Positions 13,451 through 20,131 of a stretch of 23,235 bases of DNA are shown here, in pieces (position 1 is the first letter of the stretch; every line of letters starts with the position of its first letter). The notes beneath the pieces were generated by a model. It did not search any database. It saw nothing but the letters and a program-made list of their open reading frames with translations, and was not told where the DNA came from. A program made the translations under genes and the position numbers. The DNA lies in the NCBI GenBank assembly GCA_003150395.1, contig QAMI01000019.1, forward strand, positions 24,577-47,811. Reading direction: 5' to 3'. The stretch is from Candidatus Gastranaerophilales bacterium. GTDB lineage: Bacteria > Cyanobacteriota > Vampirovibrionia > Gastranaerophilales > Gastranaerophilaceae.

Positions 13451-15289
13451 TCAATTTTCATCAACATAAATTTCCTCCAAATTATACGTAATCCCTGTCA
13501 AACCCGACGGAAATATGTTTTTGAATTTAGTTCTGATTGCGGTGATTACAATCGGTGAATATATATAAATAAAAGGTTTTTGTTCATACGCAATACGCTG
13601 GTATTCGTCATAATACTTTTTACGCTCCGCAAAACTCGTCGCCAGAGCACCTTTCACGTAAACCTCATCAATCTGTTTTTCCCAATCAAGCCGCCTGCTG
13701 GTTTTATCGCCGTCAAGCCGCTGGTTAAACATATGCAAAGTTCCGTCGGACATCCAGACATTTTTACCGCCGTTCGGCTCAAGCGGGCTTCCCGTAAGCC
13801 CCATTATCACCATATCCCAGTCAAGCGTATTCATAAGCCTGTTTACAAGCGTATTAAATTCAACCGGTTTGAAATTGACTTTCATTCCCAAATCTTCCAA
13901 ATCCTGCTTGACCATAACCCCGATTGCTTCACGCTCGGTGTTTCCGGCGTTTGTGTAAAGATCGAATTCTACGTGATTATTCAATTTGTCGCGAAGATGT
14001 CCCTTTTTATCCCAGAAAAATCCTGATTTTTTCAAATATTCTTTTGCCTTTTCAAGATTACGGGGGTATGGCTGCAATTTTTCGTTTAAATAAATCGAAT
14101 TCAGACTTTCTGCAGTAAAAAGAGGTTCGCCAAGTCCATTTGCAATATTTAACACCATGTTTTTTCTGTCTATCGCATAGTCGCAGGCAAGCCTGAAATT
14201 CACATCACGAAACCACCTCTGCTTCATCGGGTCAACATAGAATTTGCCATCCTTGTTTCGTCGGTCGTTTAGATTCATAGTCAAAAACATTGTTCCGGTG
14301 TTCGGTCCAAGGTTGTAAATCTTGTAATCAGAATGCGGCTCACGTTCTTTAAAGCGGGCAACATTTGCACCCTGCAAACCGATTACATCAAGCTCGCCGC
14401 CTTCAAACTTCAGGACTTCATTGTTCAAATCGCCTACAATAAAGTAAATCAAACGCTCAAGATAAGGAAGTTTTTCGTTATTTTTGTTGATAATATAGTA
14501 ATTCGGATTGCGTTCAAAAACCACACGCTGAGCCGGAACATATTCTTTCAAACGAAAAGCACCTGATGTCACAAAAGTTTTTGGGTCGTCATTTGTTGAT
14601 AAAAATGTATAAAAATAATCTTTGCCCTTTCTGACAGCCGGTTCAAAAACATGTTTTGGCGCAATCGGAGATGAAAGCATTCTGATAAACGGAGCAAAAG
14701 GCTGCGGGGTTGTAAATTTAACCGTATATTTGTCTATTTTTTGAACTGTTGGAAGTTTACCATCAATCACAAGCGAGTCGCGCGTTGAAGTATTACCAAA
14801 TCCATCAAATATAATATTTTGCCATGTAAAAACAACGTCATCAGCGGTAATTTCTCTACCGTCAGACCATTTTACCCCGCGGCGGAGGTTTACAATGTAA
14901 TCGTTGCCATTTACGGTGAAAGATTTCGCAAGTTTTGGAATTGGCGCGCCGGTTTCGGCATCTGTTGACAAAAGTCCGTCATACATAACATCAGACATCA
15001 GAGACGAGATATTATCTTTTGAGTTAAACGGGTTAAAAGTTTTCGGCCCTTCACCGATAGTAGAGGCACGAAGTTCACCGCCGAATTTACCAACCGGGGC
15101 CTGCGATTGAAGAAAGTCCACCCCGTTTATCGTAACCGTTTTTTGTGACGGCGGGAAAACAACGCTTTCTACATCACTTTTTGGACGGATTTCTGGCGCC
15201 TGCGTATTCGGGAAATCTCTGCGAACACAAGCTTTCAAGAACAAAGCACACAATACCAAAACTAAGATTACATAAACCCATTTCTTCAT
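13451..15289 (-). CDS. Extracellular peptide-binding protein, family 5 (probable lipoprotein)
   Basis: A 612-residue solute-binding protein. MKKWVYVILVLVLCALFLKA then Cys21 is a signal peptide with a lipobox-like end (LKAC, not canonical at -2). The SBP_bac_5 domain shows GPKTFNPFNSKDNISSLMSD, YIVNLRRGVKWSDGREITAD then DVVFTWQ, and RLACDYAIDRKNMVLNIANG. It would be held outside the membrane and hand peptides or similar solutes to the two permeases encoded next. Length and sequence fit the long MppA/OppA/YejA-like members. The ATG at 15289 is chosen because the signal peptide begins there. No ribosome binding site is seen, and a TATCCT box ends 6 bases before the ATG. Confidence 0.92.
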   Translation of the reverse strand: MKKWVYVILVLVLCALFLKACVRRDFPNTQAPEIRPKSDVESVVFPPSQKTVTINGVDFLQSQAPVGKFGGELRASTIGEGPKTFNPFNSKDNISSLMSDVMYDGLLSTDAETGAPIPKLAKSFTVNGNDYIVNLRRGVKWSDGREITADDVVFTWQNIIFDGFGNTSTRDSLVIDGKLPTVQKIDKYTVKFTTPQPFAPFIRMLSSPIAPKHVFEPAVRKGKDYFYTFLSTNDDPKTFVTSGAFRLKEYVPAQRVVFERNPNYYIINKNNEKLPYLERLIYFIVGDLNNEVLKFEGGELDVIGLQGANVARFKEREPHSDYKIYNLGPNTGTMFLTMNLNDRRNKDGKFYVDPMKQRWFRDVNFRLACDYAIDRKNMVLNIANGLGEPLFTAESLNSIYLNEKLQPYPRNLEKAKEYLKKSGFFWDKKGHLRDKLNNHVEFDLYTNAGNTEREAIGVMVKQDLEDLGMKVNFKPVEFNTLVNRLMNTLDWDMVIMGLTGSPLEPNGGKNVWMSDGTLHMFNQRLDGDKTSRRLDWEKQIDEVYVKGALATSFAERKKYYDEYQRIAYEQKPFIYIYSPIVITAIRTKFKNIFPSGLTGITYNLEEIYVDEN

Positions 15290-15404
15290 AAATTCAGGAT
15301 AGCATAAAAATGAAGTTTGTTTATAGCAGAGTAGGGCTATTAAATTTCTCAATAATTAAAAAAACCTTAAGTTTTTTAATTTTTTCTCAAATCCGTTATA
15401 TAAA

Positions 15405-15410
15405 TATAAT
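15405..15410 (+). promoter_or_regulatory. -10 box of groES-groEL
   Basis: TATAAT lies about 42 bp before the groES start in an AT-rich run; the -35 is poor (TTTTCT with 17-bp spacing). I looked for the CIRCE repeat (TTAGCACTC-N9-GAGTGCTAA) of HrcA control in the 160-bp gap before groES and found none. Confidence 0.35.
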
Positions 15411-15452
15411 ATGAATTTGTAAAAGGTCATTAGTTAGAAAAGGAGAGATATT

Positions 15453-15737
15453 ATGATTAAACCTTTAGGCGACAGAATTGTTATCAAAGTTATTGAAGAC
15501 ACTGAACAAACTTCAGGCGGAATTTTCATTCCCGACAGCGCAAAAGAAAAACCTCAAAAAGGCGAAGTTGTTGCTGTAGGCTTAGGCAAAATGAATGAAA
15601 AAGGCGAAAGAGAACCGATGGATGTTAAAGTCGGCGACACAGTTCTTTATGCAAAATATGCAGGAACCGACGTTAAAATGGATGGAACCGAATATAAAAT
15701 TCTGTCAATCAAAGACGCATTGGCGATAATTGAGTAA
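15453..15737 (+). CDS. groES: Co-chaperonin GroES
   Basis: A 94-residue GroES of normal size. IKPLGDRIVIKVIEDTEQTS is the conserved first strand. GGIFIPDSAKEKPQKGEV is the mobile loop that contacts GroEL. VGDTVLYAKYAGTDVKMDGT and YKILSIKDALAIIE complete the fold. Seven subunits cap the GroEL ring during ATP-driven protein folding in the cytoplasm. AAGGAG precedes the ATG at a good distance. groEL follows after 168 bp, most of which is palindromic repeat copy D. Confidence 0.97.
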   Translation: MIKPLGDRIVIKVIEDTEQTSGGIFIPDSAKEKPQKGEVVAVGLGKMNEKGEREPMDVKVGDTVLYAKYAGTDVKMDGTEYKILSIKDALAIIE

Positions 15738-15740
15738 TTA

Positions 15741-15862
15741 GAGAATAAGCGAATAAGTAAATAGGTAAATAAGTTCATATCGCTCACTTCGTTCGAAAAT
15801 ATATTTTGGTGCGCAGCACCAGTAAAGAACTTATTCACTTATTAAAATATTTACTTATTAAC
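15741..15862. repeat. Octamer-arm palindromic element, copy D (between groES and groEL)
   Basis: Left arm: GAGAATAA, GCGAATAA, GTAAATAG, GTAAATAA (15741-15772), then GTTCATATCG. Right arm, inverted and decayed: TTATTCAC, TTATTAAA, ATATTTAC, TTATTAAC (15831-15862). The core carries its own perfect hairpin GGTGC-GCA-GCACC (15808-15820). It starts 3 bp after the groES stop codon. Confidence 0.85.
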
Positions 15863-15905
15863 TGCACTAAAAACATAATTTTTATTTAATAAGGAGATAC
15901 AAAAA

Positions 15906-17549
15906 ATGGCAAAACGTATAGTATTTGATGAAGAAGCCAGAAAATCGCTTCTCAAAGGTATAGATGCAGTTGCAGATGCTGTTAAAGTTACACTTGGACC
16001 AAAAGGCCGCAACGTAATTTTAGAAAAAAAATACGGCGCTCCGCAAATCGTTAACGACGGCGTTACAATCGCTAAAGAAATTGAGCTTGCTGACGGTCTT
16101 GAAAATGCAGGCGCTCAATTGTTAAAAGAAGTTTCTTCAAAAACAAATGATGTCGCAGGCGACGGTACAACTACCGCTTCAGTTTTAGCTCAGGCAATCG
16201 TTCGCGAAGGCTTGAAAAACTTGACAGCAGGTGCAAATCCGATGTCTATGAAACGCGGTATTGACAAAGCCGTTGAACTTTCAGTTGCAAAAATTAAAGA
16301 CATGTCAAAACCGGTTAACACTAAAGAAGAAATCGCTCAAGTTGCAGCAATTTCAGCAGGCAACAACAAAGAAATCGGAGAACTTATTGCAGAAGCTATG
16401 GAAAAAGTCGGTCACGACGGCGTTATCACAGTTGAAGAAAGCAAGTCTTTCGGAACAAACTTGAAAGTTGTTGAAGGTATGCAGTTTGACAAAGGTTATA
16501 TCTCACCTTACTTTGTAACTGACCCTGAAAGAATGGAAGCTGTTCTTGAAGATGCTTATGTATTCTGCTGCAACAAGAAAATCAACCTTATCTCTGATTT
16601 GGTGCCGCTTTTGGAACAAGTTGCGCGCGACGGCAAAGCTTTATTGTTAATCGCAGAAGACATTGAAGGCGAAGCTCTTGCAACTCTTGTTGTTAACACA
16701 ATGAGAAAAGTTTTGAGAGCAGTTGCTGTTAAGGCTCCGGGATTTGGCGACAGAAGAAAAGCAATGCTTGAAGATATTGCAATCCTTACCGGCGGCGAAA
16801 TGTTCACAGAAGAACTCGGCATCAAGCTTGAAAATGTTACAACTCAAATGCTTGGTAAAGCAAAACGCGTAACAGTTACAAAAGACGAAACAACAATCGT
16901 TGTAGGTAACGAAACTAAAGAAGCTGTTCAAGACAGAGTTCGTTTAATCAGAAAACAAATTGAAGCTTCTGACTCTGAATATGACAAAGAAAAACTTCAA
17001 GAACGTGTTGCAAAACTTTCAGGCGGTGTTGCTCTTATCGAAGTTGGTGCAGCTTCTGAAGTTGAGCTTAAAGAAAGAAAATTAAGAATTGAAGACGCTC
17101 TTAACGCAACCCGCGCGGCAAATGAAGAAGGAATTGTTCCCGGCGGCGGCGTTGAATTATTAAGAGTTCAGCAAGAACTTGAAAAGAAACTTGAGCAAAT
17201 CGAATTTGCATCAGATGATGAAAAAGTTGGTTTCAAAATCTTGACAGCAGCTCTTGATGTACCGTTAAGATTAATCGCACGCAACGCAGGCGCTAAAGCT
17301 GATGTTGTAGTTGATAACATTCTCGCACATGATGGCGCTTACGGTTACGACGCGCTTAACGACAAATACGTTGACATGTTTGCAGCCGGCATTGTTGACC
17401 CTGCAAAAGTTACACGTTCAGCGCTTGTTAATGCAGCATCTGTAGGTTCAATGTTACTCACAACAGAAGCAGCCGTTGTGGATATTCCGGAAGAAAAACC
17501 CGCAGCTCCGGCAATGCCTGGCGGAATGGGAATGGGCGGAATGATGTAG
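15906..17549 (+). CDS. groEL: Chaperonin GroEL
   Basis: A 547-residue GroEL, full length. TLGPKGRNVILEKKYGAPQI and GDGTT (85-89) form the nucleotide site; the equatorial, intermediate and apical domains are all present. The C-terminus is the usual Gly-Met-rich tail (MPGGMGMGGMM). It folds client proteins in a double ring with GroES. AAGGAG lies before the ATG. It shares a transcription unit with groES and ends at a strong terminator. Nothing in the sequence suggests a specialised second copy. Confidence 0.98.
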   Translation: MAKRIVFDEEARKSLLKGIDAVADAVKVTLGPKGRNVILEKKYGAPQIVNDGVTIAKEIELADGLENAGAQLLKEVSSKTNDVAGDGTTTASVLAQAIVREGLKNLTAGANPMSMKRGIDKAVELSVAKIKDMSKPVNTKEEIAQVAAISAGNNKEIGELIAEAMEKVGHDGVITVEESKSFGTNLKVVEGMQFDKGYISPYFVTDPERMEAVLEDAYVFCCNKKINLISDLVPLLEQVARDGKALLLIAEDIEGEALATLVVNTMRKVLRAVAVKAPGFGDRRKAMLEDIAILTGGEMFTEELGIKLENVTTQMLGKAKRVTVTKDETTIVVGNETKEAVQDRVRLIRKQIEASDSEYDKEKLQERVAKLSGGVALIEVGAASEVELKERKLRIEDALNATRAANEEGIVPGGGVELLRVQQELEKKLEQIEFASDDEKVGFKILTAALDVPLRLIARNAGAKADVVVDNILAHDGAYGYDALNDKYVDMFAAGIVDPAKVTRSALVNAASVGSMLLTTEAAVVDIPEEKPAAPAMPGGMGMGGMM

Positions 17550-17568
17550 TCTTAACATCAGTATCTCA

Positions 17569-17609
17569 TAAAAAAAAGGGCGAAAACGCAGATGTTTTTC
17601 GCCCTTTTT
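17569..17609. terminator. Bidirectional intrinsic terminator after groEL
   Basis: GGGCGAAAA (17578-17586), a 9-nt loop and TTTTCGCCC (17596-17604), flanked by a run of A before and a run of T after. It can end groEL (+) and the small gene at 17626-17862 (-). Confidence 0.9.
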
Positions 17610-17625
17610 AATTTTATTAAATTGA

Positions 17626-17862
17626 TTATTTATTTTCATTTACAACAGAAACGAATACGACATTCATTCCAGAAGGAAGTCCGTTTGGGAAAACTTCTTT
17701 TACTTTTTCTGAACGTTTAGTTTCAACAAAACTTCTGACTTTTTTGCCGTTAATTGTATCAACAGAAATCATTTGTTTTACACCGTTAACTTCATTGACC
17801 AAAACAAGTCCATTAACTGCATCCCAGATATTTTCATTAATTACTTCTGCTGCTATTGTCAT
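17626..17862 (-). CDS. Small conserved-looking protein of unknown function (78 residues)
   Basis: I do not recognise this protein. It begins MTIAAEVINENIWDAVNGLV, continues with short hydrophobic strands alternating with charged stretches (GVKQMISVDTINGKKVRSFV), and ends SGMNVVFVSVVNENK. There is no Cys, no membrane helix and no signal peptide; a small beta-rich cytoplasmic domain seems likely. The start at 17862 is chosen because GAGGAGGAG lies 5 bases upstream, one of the strongest ribosome binding sites in the window. A longer frame from 17922 has no such site. It is a single-gene unit between groEL (convergent, shared terminator) and cysK. The strong translation signal argues for a real, well-expressed gene. 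Confidence 0.65.
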   Translation of the reverse strand: MTIAAEVINENIWDAVNGLVLVNEVNGVKQMISVDTINGKKVRSFVETKRSEKVKEVFPNGLPSGMNVVFVSVVNENK

Positions 17863-18077
17863 AAAGCTCCTCCTCATCTCTCTTGTACATATATAAAAAC
17901 AATTCAAAAAGCCGAATTTCAAGAGTTTAATTTTTTGTTACATTTCGCAACAAAAGCCATATTCTATTTACAAATAACTTCTCCCATCTCTTAAATTAGG
18001 ATACAAAACGAACCACCGCAGCGAAGTGAGGCTGAGTGAACCTGTATGCCTTGTACTGAAGGGCTGGGGGTGAGGTT

Positions 18078-18992
18078 TTACTGAAACATCTCGCTTGAAA
18101 GATATCTTTCTCCGCTGTCCGGGAAAATGACAACAATTAATTTACCTTTGTTTTCAGGGCGTTTGGAAAGCTCGTTTGCCGCCCAAAGCGCCGCACCTGA
18201 TGAAATTCCAACAAGCATCCCTTCTTTTTTGGGCATTTGGCAGGCCGTTTCGATTGCGTTCTCATCGCTCACAGCAATTACTTCATCCACAACTGATTTG
18301 TCAAAGTTTTCAGGAATAAAATTTGCGCCAATACCTTGAATTTTGTGAGCGCCTGCCCTGCCTTGCGTCAAAAGCGGAGAAGATAAAGGTTCAACTGCAA
18401 CGGCTTTTATAGTTGGATTTTTGGCTTTCAGATTTTTTGCAATTCCGCTGATTGTTCCGCCCGTTCCAACCCCTGCAACAACAATATCAACTTTGCCATC
18501 CGTATCATGCCAGATTTCATCAGCAGTCGTTGAATGCGCCGAAGGGTTTGCGGGGTTTGAAAATTGCTGCGGGATGAAGGAATTTTTGATTTCTTTATGA
18601 AGTTCATTTGCCTTGTCGACCGCACCCTGCATGCCTTTTGCACCTTCTGTCAAAACAAGTTCTGCGCCGTATGCCGCAAGAAGCTTACGTCGCTCAAGGC
18701 TCATAGTTTCAGGCATTGTCAAAATCATTCTGTAACCACGAATTGCACAGACAAGCGCTAACCCAATCCCTGTATTTCCGCTTGTGGGTTCAATTATAAC
18801 CGTATCTTTGTTAATAAAGCCCGCACGCTCAGCCTCTTCAATCATATTCAAGGCCGGACGGTCTTTCACTGAACCCGCCGGATTTTGCTTTTCAAGTTTC
18901 GCCAAAATCACCGCTCCTCCCTCGTTCATGCGGTTAATTTTAACAAGCGGCGTATTACCTATAAGTTCCAAAATATTATCTGCGATCTTCAT
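18078..18992 (-). CDS. cysK: Cysteine synthase (O-acetylserine sulfhydrylase)
   Basis: A 304-residue PLP enzyme of the usual length. PAGSVKDRPA holds the PLP-binding Lys43, TSGNTG (70-75) binds the substrate carboxylate, GTGGT (176-180) binds the cofactor phosphate, and GISSGAA lies near the C-terminus. It makes cysteine from O-acetylserine and sulfide in the cytoplasm. It starts with GGAGG 5 bases before ATG, inside the end of hydE (17-base overlap), so the two genes are co-transcribed. Cysteine supply next to an iron-sulfur radical SAM enzyme may be meaningful or accidental. Cystathionine beta-synthase is less likely given the length. Confidence 0.95.
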   Translation of the reverse strand: MKIADNILELIGNTPLVKINRMNEGGAVILAKLEKQNPAGSVKDRPALNMIEEAERAGFINKDTVIIEPTSGNTGIGLALVCAIRGYRMILTMPETMSLERRKLLAAYGAELVLTEGAKGMQGAVDKANELHKEIKNSFIPQQFSNPANPSAHSTTADEIWHDTDGKVDIVVAGVGTGGTISGIAKNLKAKNPTIKAVAVEPLSSPLLTQGRAGAHKIQGIGANFIPENFDKSVVDEVIAVSDENAIETACQMPKKEGMLVGISSGAALWAANELSKRPENKGKLIVVIFPDSGERYLSSEMFQ

Positions 18993-20082
18993 AAAATCCT
19001 CCGTTATCTGAGCGAAAACCTCTGCCGGTTGAGATTTTCCGTCCGAGTTGTTTTAATTTTTCATCAAGTTCAGCATAATCTACCGAAACCTTACCGGGAT
19101 AAATTTCGTAATTCTTTTTATGCGCATTGTCCGTAACATTTGGCATAACAACATTTGCGCCGGCTTTTAGCGCAAGAATTCTGCCGTTTGGCTGAAGTGT
19201 TTCCATCGCCGTTGTTGCCGGAATATTTATATCCGGAAGCAAAAGCCTTGTGAGCGCCATAACTTTTAAAGCCAAAGTTAAATCTCCATTCGGCTGCCCT
19301 GCAAGCGGTGTCCGTTCATGTGTTATCAGCGGCCCAATGCCAATCATATCGGCATTCAATTCTTTGTAAAACAAAATATCCTCAGCCAAATCCTCTTCTG
19401 TCTGTCCCGGAAGCCCGATTAGCGAGCCGGTGCCAGTTTCAAAGCCGAGTTTTTTCAAATCGTAAAGACATCTTTTACGATTTTCCACATTTTGCCCCGG
19501 GTGAAATTTTGCATAAAGATTTTTGTTTGTTGTTTCAATGCGAAGTAAAAACCTGTCCGCGCCGGCTTCTTTCAGAATTTTATATTCTTCAAACGAGCGT
19601 TCGCCAATGCTCAGGGTGATTGCAACATTATCACCCTGACCCGACTTGCTAAACTCGCGCTGCTCATTAAGCAATTCTACCCTCTCCCCAAAGGGGCGAG
19701 GGGTATTAGATTTAATTTCTTTTATTATGTCCGCCAAGGCTTCGGCAGAAAAGTGCAAATCTTCGCCACTCTGGAGCACGATGGTTTTGTAACCATGAGA
19801 TATGGCATGTTTTGCGCAATCCAAAATTTCGTCTCTTGTTAGACGGTAGCGTTCAACGTCTCTGTTTTCAGCGCGAAGACCGCAGTAAAAACAATTGCAG
19901 CGGCAAATGTTTGAAAACTCAATCAACGCCCTCAGATAAACCTCATCGCCGATATATTTTCGCCTAACCTTATCTGCAGCGCAGAAAAGATATTCGTTTA
20001 TTGACTTATCTTTCAAAATCGCAGTAATTTCGGCTTTTGAGAGCTTGTGGCACTCACTTGCTTTATCAATAAGGTTTTTCAT
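18976..20082 (-). CDS. hydE: [FeFe]-hydrogenase maturase HydE-like radical SAM protein with in-frame insertion
   Basis: A 368-residue radical SAM protein. The cluster motif CX3CX2C is at C60, C64, C67 (NICRCNCFYCGLR). GYKTIVLQSGED, EAGADRFLLRIETT, GTGSLIGLPGQTEEDLAED, MIGIGPLITHERTPLA, IPATTAMETL and GANVVMPN follow in HydE order. HydE helps build the dithiomethylamine ligand of the hydrogenase H-cluster. Compared with the HydE pattern, about 27 residues (125-151) are inserted between DIIKEIK and VAITLSIGER. That stretch is encoded by a palindromic element (19630-19710). The second C-terminal Cys cluster of some HydE proteins is absent. No ribosome binding site is present; TATAAT (20089-20094) ends 6 bases before the ATG, so a leaderless message is possible. 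An in-frame ATG at 20097 is the alternative. PylB or another HydE-like enzyme cannot be excluded. Confidence 0.82.
   Translation of the reverse strand: MKNLIDKASECHKLSKAEITAILKDKSINEYLFCAADKVRRKYIGDEVYLRALIEFSNICRCNCFYCGLRAENRDVERYRLTRDEILDCAKHAISHGYKTIVLQSGEDLHFSAEALADIIKEIKSNTPRPFGERVELLNEQREFSKSGQGDNVAITLSIGERSFEEYKILKEAGADRFLLRIETTNKNLYAKFHPGQNVENRKRCLYDLKKLGFETGTGSLIGLPGQTEEDLAEDILFYKELNADMIGIGPLITHERTPLAGQPNGDLTLALKVMALTRLLLPDINIPATTAMETLQPNGRILALKAGANVVMPNVTDNAHKKNYEIYPGKVSVDYAELDEKLKQLGRKISTGRGFRSDNGGFYEDRR
19630..19710. repeat. GC-rich palindromic element inserted in hydE
   Basis: TACCCTCTCCCC-AAA-GGGGCGAGGGGTA (19678-19705) is an imperfect palindrome. With its left flank it resembles the intergenic element at 6403-6497 (AATTCT then CCTCTCCC...AAGGGGCGAGG). 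At the other edge TCAGGGTGAT (19611-19620) and ATCACCCTGA (19630-19639) form a perfect 10-bp inverted repeat. The stretch corresponds to the residues that interrupt the HydE alignment and keeps the frame open. Confidence 0.6.
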
Positions 20083-20103
20083 ATATAAATTATACATCAA
20101 ACT

Positions 20104-20127
20104 AAAAAGGAGCCTTTCGACTCCTTT
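20104..20127 (-). terminator. Intrinsic terminator after ileS
   Basis: Read on the minus strand: AAAGGAG (20121-20127), 8-nt loop, CTCCTTT (20106-20112), then TT. It separates ileS from hydE, so hydE needs its own promoter. Confidence 0.7.
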
Positions 20128-20131
20128 AATT

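Noticed and set aside
15290..15452. CIRCE heat-shock operator before groES
   Set aside because: The TTAGCACTC/GAGTGCTAA arms are not present; the only symmetry is a distant CAAAT/ATTTG pair.
18001..18077. GC-rich stretch after cysK with AGGGCTGGGGGTGAGG, possibly a third GC-rich repeat
   Set aside because: It lacks the shared CCTCTCCC/GGGGCGAGG core and clear inverted ends; cannot be tied to the other copies.
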